A stretch of DNA of 64,000 nucleotides from Pseudomonas sp. MYb118 (GCF_040947875.1 NZ_JBFRXN010000003.1:434001-498000); one strand, 5' to 3'. Positions 16,558 through 25,589 are shown, numbered from the stretch's first letter. Translations and numbers: made by a program. Notes: a model not told the origin generated them from the letters alone.

Positions 16558-17760
16558 ATGATTGCCCATACACCTACGCTGTTTGCCTGCGTCGCCCTGG
16601 TGGCGACGATCATGGCGTTTTGTCTGATCCTGGTTGGCCAGTTCAATCGGCACGACGGCTTGCTCACCATTGGTTGCGGCCTGTTGGCGCATGCCGTTGC
16701 CTACGTCGGTTACACGTTCTACGGGCACGCCCCGTTGTGGTTTACCTATGGCGCGGCGAACACCTTGTTGTCGGTGGCGCTGGCGTTTTATGGGGCCAGT
16801 CTGTTCCGCATCGTCGAGCTGAGGGTGCCCTGGTGGCGGGTGTTCGCACCGATGCTGTTGATGCTGGTGTCGATGGTTACCCTGATCGACACCCTGGAGC
16901 CGCGCATGCTCGCGGCTTCCATCATGTTGATGGTGCAATGCTCGTTGATCATCTACTGGACGTTGCGCTACATCCCGAAACAGGGCAGGGCGCGCATGCT
17001 GTTGATCATTGGCTCCAGCATCAGCCTGATCGGCCTGGGCATGCGGGTGGTGGCGATTATCGGGGGCGGCGCTGCCGAGATGCGCTATGACGTCAGCAAC
17101 CTCAAGCAAACCATCTCGGTGAGCATTGGCACGTTTACCGCCATGATGATTTCCCTGGGGCTGGTGTTGCTGTCCAAGGAGCGCAGCGAATCGTTGTTGC
17201 AACGCCTGGCCCTGCGCGATGTGTTGACCGGCATTCTCAATCGCCGCGCCATCCTCGAGCAGTTCTCCAAGGAGCTGGAACGCGCGCGTCGCGACAGCTC
17301 TTTTCTGGCGGTGGCCATGGTCGACATCGACCACTTCAAACAGATCAACGACGTGCACGGACACCTGGCCGGCGATGAGGTGATCTGCCACTGCGTCAAC
17401 CACCTTACCCGGCGGCTGCGCCAGTCGGACAGTATCGGCCGTTACGGCGGCGAGGAGTTCTTGCTGTTGTTGCCCGGAACCAGTCCGGAAGGCGCCGTGG
17501 CAGTGCTTGATGACGTGCGTGCTTCGCTGGTGGGGGCGCCGGCCAAGTTCGGCGAAACCCGCATCGAACTGCGCATCAGTATCGGCGTGTGCTGCGTCGT
17601 GCCGGATGAACGCGACACCACCGCCAGTCTTCTGGCCAGGGCGGATGCGGCGCTCTACGAGGCCAAGGCGATGGGGCGCAACACCCTGTGTCTGGCACCT
17701 GCTGATCTTCAGCAAAACGACACGCGGATTGGCGATACCTCTGAAACGCTGAGTGGATGA
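16558..17760 (+). CDS. Membrane-bound diguanylate cyclase
   Basis: About seven transmembrane helices fill residues ~5-210, followed by a GGDEF domain to residue ~385. The active site is intact as RYGGEEF and the product-inhibition site RxxD is present as RQSD five residues before it. It should make cyclic di-GMP at the inner membrane in response to an unknown signal sensed by the seven-helix N-terminus. A TTG one codon before the ATG is an alternative start. The last ~15 residues are a polar tail. Downstream genes follow at 38 bases. Confidence 0.95.
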   Translation: MIAHTPTLFACVALVATIMAFCLILVGQFNRHDGLLTIGCGLLAHAVAYVGYTFYGHAPLWFTYGAANTLLSVALAFYGASLFRIVELRVPWWRVFAPMLLMLVSMVTLIDTLEPRMLAASIMLMVQCSLIIYWTLRYIPKQGRARMLLIIGSSISLIGLGMRVVAIIGGGAAEMRYDVSNLKQTISVSIGTFTAMMISLGLVLLSKERSESLLQRLALRDVLTGILNRRAILEQFSKELERARRDSSFLAVAMVDIDHFKQINDVHGHLAGDEVICHCVNHLTRRLRQSDSIGRYGGEEFLLLLPGTSPEGAVAVLDDVRASLVGAPAKFGETRIELRISIGVCCVVPDERDTTASLLARADAALYEAKAMGRNTLCLAPADLQQNDTRIGDTSETLSG

Positions 17761-17798
17761 GCCCGCGCCCGGAACAAAACCAACAGGGAGTTTGCAAA

Positions 17799-18011
17799 AT
17801 GACCGACGAGCAAAAAGTCAAAGGCCCTGCGTCGTACTTTCCTTCGATCGAGAAGAAGTACGGGCAGCCCATCAGCCACTGGCTGGCGTTGCTGGCAACG
17901 ATCAGCGACAAAAAACACATGGAGATGGTCGCCTGGCTCAAGGCCGAACATGCGATGGGCCACGGGCATGCCAATGCGCTGGTTGCGCATTATCTGGCGA
18001 ACGCTGAATAA
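17799..18011 (+). CDS. DUF4287-type small protein
   Basis: The 70-residue acidic-to-neutral protein matches the DUF4287 pattern: GPASYFPSIEKKYGQPISHW near the N-terminus and HMEMVAWLKAEHAMGHGHAN at the end. Proteins of this family are common in bacteria and have no established role. Start ATG has an AGGGAG site eight bases upstream. It lies between the diguanylate cyclase and the DapF-like gene on the same strand. Confidence 0.88.
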   Translation: MTDEQKVKGPASYFPSIEKKYGQPISHWLALLATISDKKHMEMVAWLKAEHAMGHGHANALVAHYLANAE

Positions 18012-18067
18012 TGAGATTGCCCTGATCAGCAGGGTACTTCCCTGCAACCCGACACAAGGATCGGTCG

Positions 18068-18874
18068 ATGCCACTGCGCTTTCACAAGATGCACGCCAAT
18101 GGCGATGACTTCGTGGTGGTAGATGCACGAAACTCCAGCAACCCGGTCACCAGTGAGCTGGCCCGCCAATTGGGGGACCGCCATCGAGGCATCGGTTTCA
18201 ATCAATTGGCGGTGGTGCTCGATTGTGAGGACGCGGATGCACGCGTTATCTTCTGGAACGCCGATGGTTCGCCATTGGACGTCTGCGGCAGTGCCACACG
18301 GGGCGTTGCCGATCGGCTGATGCGCGAGGCCAATGGCACGTCGGTGACGTTGCGCACCCACCGTGGCGTGCTCACTTGCCAACGAACGTCGGCCCAGACC
18401 ATTTCGGTGTCGATGGGGCAACCGCTGTTGGGCTGGTCTGAAATCCCGCTGGCCCGGGAACTGGACTCGGCGGTGCTGCCACTGGCGGGAGAGCCAGCCG
18501 CCTGCAGCATGGGCAACCCGCACTGCACTTACTTCGTCGATGACCTGAACGCGGTGGACATCGCTGCTGTGGGGCCGCTCATCGAAACGCACCCGCTGTT
18601 TCCCCTCAAGACCAACGTGCACTTCGTCAAGGTTATCGACCGCCAGCACATCAGGCTGCGCATCTGGGAGCGCGGCGGCGGCATCCCGCTCGGCTCCGGC
18701 TCCTGCTGTTGCGGCGCGGTGGTGAACGGCATTCGGCGTGGTTTGCTGGACGACACCGTGCAGGTCGAATGCGACGGTGGGACGGTTACCGTTCGTTGGG
18801 ACGGCAGCGGGCCGGTGCTTCTCAGCGGGCCGGTCGAGGCGAGCTTTTCGGGTACGCTGGCTGAAATCCGTTGA
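18068..18874 (+). CDS. Diaminopimelate-epimerase-like racemase, divergent paralogue
   Basis: The 268-residue protein has the two-lobed DapF fold and both catalytic cysteines (VCGSATR near residue 75 and GSGSCCCG near 215). Family hallmarks are altered: GDD replaces GND in the N-terminal MHANGDDF, CGSATR replaces CGNGAR, and PLGSGSC replaces the ACGTGAC loop. Housekeeping DapF is therefore unlikely; a different amino-acid epimerase is more plausible. CntK-type histidine racemases are also DapF relatives, but no cntL-like gene is near. The gene ends tail to tail with the PACE gene with no gap. Confidence 0.85.
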   Translation: MPLRFHKMHANGDDFVVVDARNSSNPVTSELARQLGDRHRGIGFNQLAVVLDCEDADARVIFWNADGSPLDVCGSATRGVADRLMREANGTSVTLRTHRGVLTCQRTSAQTISVSMGQPLLGWSEIPLARELDSAVLPLAGEPAACSMGNPHCTYFVDDLNAVDIAAVGPLIETHPLFPLKTNVHFVKVIDRQHIRLRIWERGGGIPLGSGSCCCGAVVNGIRRGLLDDTVQVECDGGTVTVRWDGSGPVLLSGPVEASFSGTLAEIR

Positions 18875-19306
18875 TCAATTTGCCTCAACCGGCTGTGCCG
18901 ACAGCGGCAGCCCGAAGATCTTGTCGAACGTCAGGTTGAACACGAAGGTGTACACCAGGAAGAACAGCATCAGACCGACGTTCAGTGCCAAGGCCTCCAG
19001 CAGCGCGACGTGCAGGAAATAGGCGAACAGCGGCACCAGCATGCCGAGCAGGCCAATCTCGAACCCTACTGCATGCAGCACCCGGCGCCATAGTGTGCGC
19101 GTGCGGTCGACCCGCCGCGCTTCCCAATACTCGAAAAGACTGTTCCAGCAGTAATTCCACAGCATGGCCACGGTCGAGCTGGCGATGGCCAATCCGGTGG
19201 AGACTTGGGTGTCGTGGCCAAGCACGGTGAGAATCAGGGTGTTGAATGCGACGGCGATCAATTCGAAAGATGTCACGAAAACCAGCTTGCGTTTGACGCC
19301 TTGCAT
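18875..19306 (-). CDS. PACE-family efflux transporter
   Basis: The ~143-residue protein has four transmembrane helices in two bacterial transmembrane pair repeats. Repeat marks are SFELIAVAFNTL in helix 1, WNYCWNSLFEYWEARR after helix 2 and GFEIGLLGMLVPL in helix 3. PACE pumps export biocides such as chlorhexidine and, naturally, polyamines. ATG at 19306 fits the family N-terminus (MQGVKRK) and has GAGG eight bases before; the long upstream open frame is not part of the gene. It overlaps nothing and converges on the DapF-like gene. Confidence 0.92.
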   Translation of the reverse strand: MQGVKRKLVFVTSFELIAVAFNTLILTVLGHDTQVSTGLAIASSTVAMLWNYCWNSLFEYWEARRVDRTRTLWRRVLHAVGFEIGLLGMLVPLFAYFLHVALLEALALNVGLMLFFLVYTFVFNLTFDKIFGLPLSAQPVEAN

Positions 19307-19547
19307 GGCCAATGCCTCATGGAGCAACTCGATAGGGCCGCCTACTATGGCGAAAAACTGACCGTGCAGCCAGCTTTGTCGATACATCTTGCTACGGATG
19401 CACACGGCGAGTCGGCCAGTGGCGGATAAACTGTGCAGGGCGTTTTCTCTTTCAAACTGCACTGACGAACCCGCCATGCCGCCGACGAATAGCTGTTGTC
19501 AAAAAACACAACTGGCGTAGCATGGATGACCAGAGACAAGGATGCCC

Positions 19548-19880
19548 ATGGATATACTCACACCTTCACGATTCGACGAAGCCAGGGTTCTGTACCCGAA
19601 CGACAAGACCGGGCTGGACCGATGCCTGCGTATTTTGAAGATGGCCCGTCCGGGGCAATTCGCGGACCTGCAAAAGCTTTTCGGTATACACAGTATTGAT
19701 CTGTTCAAGCCGAGGGCGGCAGCGAATTGGGTGGTGATCGACGTGGGTGGCAACAACCTGCGGGTGATTGGCGGCGTGAATTACGTTCGGCAAAAGTTCT
19801 ATGTCAAACACGTTTTCACCCATGCCGAATACGACGTGGCCAACGCCTGGTATCTAAAAAACAAAGGAATGAAACGATGA
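19548..19880 (+). CDS. higB: HigB-family mRNA interferase toxin
   Basis: The ~110-residue protein ends with the HigB-family block WVVIDVGGNNLRVIGGVNY, a basic strand QKFYVKHVFTHAEYD and the WYLKNKG tail. It is the toxin half of a type II pair; such toxins cut mRNA on the ribosome. ATG at 19548 has AAGGA seven bases upstream, better than the in-frame ATG two codons earlier. Its stop overlaps the next start as ATGA. Confidence 0.88.
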   Translation: MDILTPSRFDEARVLYPNDKTGLDRCLRILKMARPGQFADLQKLFGIHSIDLFKPRAAANWVVIDVGGNNLRVIGGVNYVRQKFYVKHVFTHAEYDVANAWYLKNKGMKR

Positions 19881-20515
19881 ACACGACCCCCAACGATTTT
19901 CAAAACATGATCGCTACGCTGGGCGAACTGCATGCGGTGATGGATCGCCTGCGCGGTGAGTTCGTGCACGGCATCCAGACGCCTGCCGACTACGAACGTG
20001 CAACCTTTCTGCTGGATGAGCTCACTGACGGTCGCGTGCTGAACAAGGTCGAAGAGAAAATCCTCATCGAACTGGAGGACGAGATGCTGGCCTACCAGCG
20101 CGACTCCAAACAGTTTCGTGAATCCAACGCGGCTTTCGAGGCCGGGTGCACGCCGGTGCAATTGATCAAGGACCTGATGCTCACCCTCGGCCTCACCGGT
20201 TCGGACTTGCCCGAGATTGGCGATAAAACCGCAGTGTCCAAAGTGCTGGGTGGAGACCGGCCTATCAGCCACAAGATGGCTTATGCGCTGGCTGAGCGTT
20301 TCGCGATGCAGCCGAATGCTTTCCTGGCGAAGGCTGCGCACAAACCGGTCACCAGGAAAGTCGCGCAACCTGCCGCCAGCGAGGCGCCTGCGGCCTACCG
20401 CCCGCGTGACACCGCAGTGGCTGAATACGCTGTGCAGGAACCAAGCGCTGAATATCAGGGCGCCGCTGCGAAAACTCGCAAGCGGCCAGGCAAAGGCCCG
20501 CGCAAGGGGGAGTGA
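19877..20515 (+). CDS. higA: HigA-like antitoxin with long C-terminal tail
   Basis: The 212-residue protein has an N-terminal helical region (~1-95), an XRE-type helix-turn-helix (~98-160, with IKDLMLTLGLTGSDL and ISHKMAYALAERFAMQP) and an unusual ~45-residue tail rich in Ala, ending in a basic TRKRPGKGPRKGE. Typical HigA partners of this toxin class are about 130-150 residues. The start overlaps the toxin stop. It should neutralise the toxin and repress the pair; the tail has no clear role. Confidence 0.82.
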   Translation: MNTTPNDFQNMIATLGELHAVMDRLRGEFVHGIQTPADYERATFLLDELTDGRVLNKVEEKILIELEDEMLAYQRDSKQFRESNAAFEAGCTPVQLIKDLMLTLGLTGSDLPEIGDKTAVSKVLGGDRPISHKMAYALAERFAMQPNAFLAKAAHKPVTRKVAQPAASEAPAAYRPRDTAVAEYAVQEPSAEYQGAAAKTRKRPGKGPRKGE

Positions 20516-20551
20516 GTTGCACGTCCGGTGATCTTGTAGGACGAAAACAAT

Positions 20552-20580
20552 TTGACATATATGATTTGTGATCACATATT
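20552..20580 (+). promoter_or_regulatory. Promoter with embedded TGTGATCACA palindrome
   Basis: TTGACA at 20552-20557 and CATATT at 20575-20580 are spaced 17 bases and face the GntR gene. The perfect palindrome TGTGATCACA (20567-20576) fills the spacer and touches the -10. FadR/VanR-type GntR proteins bind such TNGTNNNACNA palindromes, so this site would let the regulator block its own operon. Confidence 0.6.
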
Positions 20581-20615
20581 GGACCCATTAGAACGTCCAA
20601 TGTGAGCCACTACTC

Positions 20616-21335
20616 ATGACAGATCCAACGCTCCTGCCCACTCTGCGTCAGGTTTCCCGCGATACCCTGCAGGATCAGGTCTACCGGCAAATCCGCGAAG
20701 CCCTGATGAGTGGCCGCTTCCAGCCGGGTCAGAAACTGACCATCCGTGGCCTTGCCGAAGCACTGGGCTCCAGCCCGATGCCGGTACGTGAAGCCCTGAG
20801 CCGCCTCAGCGCGGAAAACGCCTTCGAAGTCACCGAGACCTCCCGTCTTCGTGTGCGCATGATGACCCCCGAACGACTGCGCGAGATCCGCGACGCCCGC
20901 GTTGCACTCGAGGGGCTGCTGGCCGAGAAAGCCGTCAGCCTGCTCAAGGACAGCGATCTTGCCGACATCAGCCAGCTTTGCGACCAGATGCAGCAAGCCG
21001 CCGACAGTGTCGATGTGGCCCGCTACCTGTGGACCAACTTTGCTTTTCACCGACGCATCTACGCCGTGGCCAAGGCCGAGCTGACGATCGCTGCCGTGGA
21101 GAACTTCTGGCTGCACATGGGGCCATGCTTCGCGCTGGTAGCGCCGGACAAGACGCACTTGCAGCGCTCGATGGAAGCGCACCACCGCATCGTCCAGGCC
21201 CTGGTCGAACGCGATGGCGCGGGTGCCCGGGCGGCGGTGACCGACGACATCATGCAGGCCGCCGATTCCCTGGCGCGCCTGATCGTCAAGAGCGACCCGG
21301 CGCGGTCGCGTGTTTCAGGAGTGAAAAAAGCATGA
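20616..21335 (+). CDS. GntR-family regulator, FCD (FadR) subfamily
   Basis: The 239-residue protein has a GntR winged helix at residues ~15-80 (QIREALMSGRFQPGQKLTIR, GSSPMPVREALSRL) and an all-helical FCD ligand domain with the metal-site pattern around VALEGLLAEKA and NFAFHRRIY. Its stop overlaps the SDR start as ATGA, so it is the first gene of the catabolic operon it probably controls. Confidence 0.94.
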   Translation: MTDPTLLPTLRQVSRDTLQDQVYRQIREALMSGRFQPGQKLTIRGLAEALGSSPMPVREALSRLSAENAFEVTETSRLRVRMMTPERLREIRDARVALEGLLAEKAVSLLKDSDLADISQLCDQMQQAADSVDVARYLWTNFAFHRRIYAVAKAELTIAAVENFWLHMGPCFALVAPDKTHLQRSMEAHHRIVQALVERDGAGARAAVTDDIMQAADSLARLIVKSDPARSRVSGVKKA

Positions 21336-22120
21336 GCGTACTCAATCGACTGGTGCCCTACAGCGGCCTGCGCGTGTTGATCTCGGGCGGGGCTGCCGGA
21401 ATCGGCGAAGTACTGGCGGCGGCCTACATGGAAGCCGGCGCCAAGGTGCATGTGTGCGATGTCAGTGAAGCAGCCCTGGCAGCGTTCCGTGACCGTTACC
21501 CCGACAGCGTCGCCACTCGCGCAGACGTTGGTGACCCCGTGCAGATCGAAGCGGTGTTCAAGGTGCAGCGCGAACAGTTCGGCGGCCTCGATGTGCTGAT
21601 CAATAACGCCGGTATCGCTGGGCCGACCGCCGGCATCGACTCCGTCACCGACGAAGAATGGCAACGCACCATCGATATCAACCTCACTGGCCAATACCGT
21701 TTCGCTCACCACGCGGTGCCGATGCTGAAGGCCTCGGCCAATGGCCACCTGATTCACATCGCCTCGGTGGCGGGGCGCCTGGGTTATGCCTGGCGCACGC
21801 CTTACGCGGCGACCAAATGGGCGATCGTCGGGCTGATGAAATCCCTGGCCTCGGAGCTGGGCGAGAGCGACGTGCGGGTCAACGCCTTGCTGCCTGGCAT
21901 CGTCGAAGGCCCGCGCATGGACGGTGTGATCCGTGCCCGCGCCGAACAGATCAACGTGCCGCAGGCCCAGATGCGCGAGGAGTACCTGAAGAAGATCTCG
22001 CTCAAGCGCATGGTCACCGCCGAGGACGTTGCCGCCATGGCGCTGTTCCTGTGTTCACCCGCCGCACGCAACGTGACCGGCCAGGCCATCAGCGTGGATG
22101 GCAACGTCGAGTACCTCTAG
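21332..22120 (+). CDS. SDR-family dehydrogenase (catabolic cluster)
   Basis: The 262-residue classical SDR has SGGAAGIGEVLA for cofactor binding, NNAGIAGP, IHIASVAGR and the YAATK active-site pair, with a C-terminal substrate loop ending FLCSPAARNVTGQAISVDG. It is translationally coupled to the GntR gene. Placed directly before a beta-keto-acid cleavage enzyme, it most likely oxidises a beta-hydroxy acid to the beta-keto acid (inference from pathway logic). Confidence 0.93.
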   Translation: MSVLNRLVPYSGLRVLISGGAAGIGEVLAAAYMEAGAKVHVCDVSEAALAAFRDRYPDSVATRADVGDPVQIEAVFKVQREQFGGLDVLINNAGIAGPTAGIDSVTDEEWQRTIDINLTGQYRFAHHAVPMLKASANGHLIHIASVAGRLGYAWRTPYAATKWAIVGLMKSLASELGESDVRVNALLPGIVEGPRMDGVIRARAEQINVPQAQMREEYLKKISLKRMVTAEDVAAMALFLCSPAARNVTGQAISVDGNVEYL

Positions 22121-22214
22121 GCGTTTCGACCCCTTATCGCAAAAACCAGCGGAGCTGATCCGCAACGGGCAACCCCCTTAACTTTCTCGTCAAGAACAAG
22201 AATGGAGAATACGC

Positions 22215-23147
22215 ATGTCCAAAAAACGCCCAGTCATCATCACCTGCGCTGTCACGGGCGCCATTCACACACCGTCAATGTCGCCGCATCTGCCGGTCAC
22301 GCCCCAGGAAATTGCCGACGCCGCCATCGGTGCCGCCGAGGCCGGCGCGTCCATCGTGCACCTGCACGCCCGTGATCCATTCGACGGCCGGCCCAGCCAG
22401 GACGTCGACCTGTTCCGCCAGTTCCTGCCGCAGATCAAGGCCAAGAGCGACGTGGTGATCAACATCACCACCGGCGGCGCGCCGACCATGGGCGTGGAAG
22501 AGCGCTTGCAGCCGGTGGCGCAACTCAAGCCGGAACTGGCGTCGCTGAACATGGGCTCGATGAACTTCGGCCTGTACGAAATGCTCGACCGTTTCACCGA
22601 GTTCAAGCACGACTGGGAGCGGCCTTACCTGGCCGAGAGCGACGACCGGATCTTCCGCAACACCTTCCGCGACATCGCGCACATCCTCAACGCCTGTGCC
22701 GAGAACCACACCCGCTTTGAAATCGAATGCTACGACATCGGCCACCTGTACACCGCCGCGCACTTCCTGCAACGCGGGCTGCTCAAGGCGCCGATCTTCA
22801 TCCAGTCGGTGTTCGGCCTGCGGGGCGGCATCGGTGGGCACCCGGAAGACCTGGCGCACATGCGTCGTACCGCCGACCGTCTGTTTGGCGACGCCTACCA
22901 GTGGTCGATCCTTGGCGCCGGGCGCAACCAGATTCCGCTGGGCACCATGGGCCTGTCGATGGGCAGCCATGTGCGTGTCGGCCTTGAGGATTCGTTGTGG
23001 GACGGCCCGGGCAAGCTGGCCGCTTCCAACGCCGATCAGGTCAAGCGGATCCGCACCGTGATCGAAGCCCTGGGTTGCCGAGTGGCAACGCCTGACGAAG
23101 CGCGGGAAATGCTCGACCTGAAGGGCAAGGACCAGGTCGATTTCTGA
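22215..23147 (+). CDS. Beta-keto acid cleavage enzyme (BKACE / DUF849)
   Basis: The 310-residue TIM-barrel protein has the zinc ligands in VHLHARDP (residues ~45-52), INITTGG near residue 88, and GSHVRVGLEDSLWDGPGKLA near 265, all typical of BKACE. These enzymes take a beta-keto acid plus acetyl-CoA and release acetoacetate and a new acyl-CoA; 3-keto-5-aminohexanoate cleavage is one known case. Which keto acid is used here is not evident. It is flanked by SDR and SMP-30 genes of the same operon. Confidence 0.95.
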   Translation: MSKKRPVIITCAVTGAIHTPSMSPHLPVTPQEIADAAIGAAEAGASIVHLHARDPFDGRPSQDVDLFRQFLPQIKAKSDVVINITTGGAPTMGVEERLQPVAQLKPELASLNMGSMNFGLYEMLDRFTEFKHDWERPYLAESDDRIFRNTFRDIAHILNACAENHTRFEIECYDIGHLYTAAHFLQRGLLKAPIFIQSVFGLRGGIGGHPEDLAHMRRTADRLFGDAYQWSILGAGRNQIPLGTMGLSMGSHVRVGLEDSLWDGPGKLAASNADQVKRIRTVIEALGCRVATPDEAREMLDLKGKDQVDF

Positions 23148-23163
23148 TCGCGCCGGCGCGCCC

Positions 23164-23198
23164 GGCAGAGGTGCCAGTGATCGGCACCTCTGCCCCTT
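23164..23198 (+). terminator. Perfect 12-bp hairpin after the BKACE gene
   Basis: GGCAGAGGTGCC (23164-23175) and GGCACCTCTGCC (23183-23194) form a perfect stem around a 7-base loop, followed by CCTT. The U tract is weak and the next gene continues in the same direction, so this may be a partial terminator or an mRNA-stabilising stem rather than a full stop. Confidence 0.65.
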
Positions 23199-23240
23199 GA
23201 AAGTACTGACCTCTCCATAACAACAAGACGGAGGTGACAC

Positions 23241-24119
23241 ATGCGTATCGAAATCGTGGTCGACGTGAAGACCACGCTCGGCGAAGGCCCGGTCTGGGAT
23301 GTCGAGCAACAGCGCCTGTACTGGATCGACAGCTTCGACGGACGGGTGCTGCGCTGCACCGATGACGGGCGTGAGCTGCGCGCCTGGGATGTGGGCCAGA
23401 AAATCGGCTCCATGGCCCTGCGCAAGCGGGGGGATGCGGCGATCGTGGCGTTGCAGAACGGCCTGTACAACCTCGACCTGCCCAGTGGTGACCTGGAGTT
23501 GATCGTCGATCCCGAGCCCGGCCTGCCACATAACCGTCTCAACGACGGCAAGGTCGACCGCCGGGGCCGCTTCATCGTCGGCTCGATGGACACCCAGGAA
23601 GACCAGGCCAGCGCCAAGCTCTATCGGCTCGACCCCGACCTGAGCCTGCACACCCTGGACGAAGGCATCATCGTCTCCAACGGCCCGTGCTGGAGCCCGA
23701 GTGGTGACACCTTCTACTTCGCCGACACCTGGTCCGGCGAGATCTGGGCCTACGACTACGACACCACCAGCGGCGCCGTCAGCAACCGTCGCACGTTCGC
23801 CGCGGTGGACACCTCGGGCGGTGGCGGGGCGGATGGTTGCACCGTGGATGCGGAAGGGTGCCTGTGGCAGGCGCTGGTCTATGCCGGCAAGTTGGTGCGC
23901 TACAGCCCGGACGGCCAGGTAGACCGCGTCATCGACATGCCGGTGAAAAAGGTCACCAGCCTGACCTTTGGCGGGCCGAGCCTGGACACCCTGTTCGTCA
24001 CCTCCATGGCCAGGCCACCGCTGCCGCGCTTCCCCGAGGATGGCCAGCAACGCGGCGCGCTGTTCGCCATCACCGGCCTTGGCGTCAAAGGCATTGCCGA
24101 ACAGCGCTTCGCCAGTTGA
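23241..24119 (+). CDS. SMP-30/gluconolactonase-family lactonase (cytosolic)
   Basis: The 292-residue six-bladed propeller has the metal ligands of the family: Glu15 in LGEGPVWD, Asn in VSNGPCWSPSGD and Asp in GGADGCTVDAEG, plus the HNRLNDGKVDRRGRF strand that contacts substrate. No signal peptide is present. Members hydrolyse sugar-acid lactones. A GGAGGTGA site precedes the ATG. In this operon it would open a lactone before oxidation by the SDR and cleavage by BKACE. Confidence 0.93.
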   Translation: MRIEIVVDVKTTLGEGPVWDVEQQRLYWIDSFDGRVLRCTDDGRELRAWDVGQKIGSMALRKRGDAAIVALQNGLYNLDLPSGDLELIVDPEPGLPHNRLNDGKVDRRGRFIVGSMDTQEDQASAKLYRLDPDLSLHTLDEGIIVSNGPCWSPSGDTFYFADTWSGEIWAYDYDTTSGAVSNRRTFAAVDTSGGGGADGCTVDAEGCLWQALVYAGKLVRYSPDGQVDRVIDMPVKKVTSLTFGGPSLDTLFVTSMARPPLPRFPEDGQQRGALFAITGLGVKGIAEQRFAS

Positions 24120-24195
24120 TGGATGAACGACCGAACCGTTAAGGACAACCAACCTTCTCTCGACAGGGCGTGAGCGGCACGCCTGGAGATGTCCC

Positions 24196-25518
24196 ATGCA
24201 AAATAACAAGAATGCATCGCTGGGCAAGATTCACCGCTTTTCGTGGGTTTCGCTGTTGGTGTGCTGGCTGATCTGGATCCTCAACGCCTACGACCGCGAG
24301 ATCGTGCTGCGCCTGGGTCCTACAATTTCCAAGCACTTCGACCTGTCGGCGGACCAATGGGGCACGGTGGCCACCGTGGTCATGCTGGCCCTGGCCGTGC
24401 TGGATATTCCCGGCTCGATCTGGAGTGATCGCCATGGCGGTGGCTGGAAACGTGCGCGCTTCCAAGTGCCCCTGGTGCTGGGCTACACCGCGCTGTCCTT
24501 TCTCTCCGGCTTCAAGGCGCTCAGTGGCCATCTGGCCAGCTTCATCGCCCTGCGCGTCGGCGTAAACCTGGGGGCGGGCTGGGGTGAGCCGGTCGGCGTC
24601 AGCAACACCGCCGAATGGTGGCCGGTGGAGCGCCGCGGCTTTGCCCTGGGCGCGCACCACACCGGTTACCCGATTGGCGCGATGCTCAGCGGCATCATCG
24701 CCAGCTTCGTGATCAGTACCTTCGGCGAGGACAACTGGCGTTACGTGTTCTTCTTCGCCTTCGTGGTGGCGCTGCCGCTGATGATCTTCTGGTCGCGCTA
24801 TTCAACGGCCGAGCGCATCACCCAGCTCTACGTCGACATCGCCGCCAAGGGCATGACCCCGCCGGACAGCACGCCATCGACCAACGTCAAGGGCCAGGCC
24901 TGGGCCACCTTCAAGGCGACCCTGCGCAACCGCAATATCGCCCTGACGGCGGGTAACACCATGCTGACGCAGGTGGTGTACATGGGCGTCAACATCGTTT
25001 TGCCTGCGTATCTGTACAACATCCTCAACCTGTCGCTGGCCGAGTCCGCGGGGATGAGCGTGGTGTTCACCCTGACCGGCATCCTCGGGCAACTGATCTG
25101 GCCTTCGCTGTCGGACATCATCGGCCGGCGCGTGACGCTGATCATCTGCGGATTGTGGATGGCGGCCAGTGTCGGTGCGTTCTACTTCGCCAACACCACG
25201 CTGATCATCATCGTCGTGCAACTGCTGTTCGGCCTGGTGGCCAACGCCGTCTGGCCCATCTACTACGCGGTGGCTTCCGATTCGGCGCAGCCGGCGGCGA
25301 CCTCGACGGCCAACGGCATCATCACCACGGCGATGTTCATCGGCGGCGGTATTGCACCAGTGCTGATGGGCACCCTTATCAGCATGGGCGGTGGCTGGAC
25401 CACGCTCGATGGCTACACCGTGTGCTTCTTCGTGATGGCCGGGTGTGCGTTGGGCGGGGTGCTGCTGCAAATGTTCTCCCACCGCCCTCAAGTGCTGGTG
25501 GCCCAACCGGACGTCTGA
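24196..25518 (+). CDS. MFS transporter, sugar-acid/anion symporter type
   Basis: The 440-residue protein has twelve predicted helices with a WILNAYDREIVLRLGPTI first-helix region and a GVNLGAGWGEPVGVSN motif after helix 4, like other ACS-type proton symporters for organic anions. It follows the lactonase by about 75 bases in the same operon and should import the pathway substrate. A second, distinct MFS gene follows. Confidence 0.9.
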   Translation: MQNNKNASLGKIHRFSWVSLLVCWLIWILNAYDREIVLRLGPTISKHFDLSADQWGTVATVVMLALAVLDIPGSIWSDRHGGGWKRARFQVPLVLGYTALSFLSGFKALSGHLASFIALRVGVNLGAGWGEPVGVSNTAEWWPVERRGFALGAHHTGYPIGAMLSGIIASFVISTFGEDNWRYVFFFAFVVALPLMIFWSRYSTAERITQLYVDIAAKGMTPPDSTPSTNVKGQAWATFKATLRNRNIALTAGNTMLTQVVYMGVNIVLPAYLYNILNLSLAESAGMSVVFTLTGILGQLIWPSLSDIIGRRVTLIICGLWMAASVGAFYFANTTLIIIVVQLLFGLVANAVWPIYYAVASDSAQPAATSTANGIITTAMFIGGGIAPVLMGTLISMGGGWTTLDGYTVCFFVMAGCALGGVLLQMFSHRPQVLVAQPDV

Positions 25519-25589
25519 TGTTTTTTTTGCGCCCGGTGGTCTGAACCGTCGGGGCTTTCAACAGTCGCAACTGCCAAGAGGTTTGTGCA

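Noticed and set aside
22275..24227. 650-residue minus-strand open frame
   Set aside because: It lies antisense to the well-supported BKACE and SMP-30 genes and has antisense-type composition.
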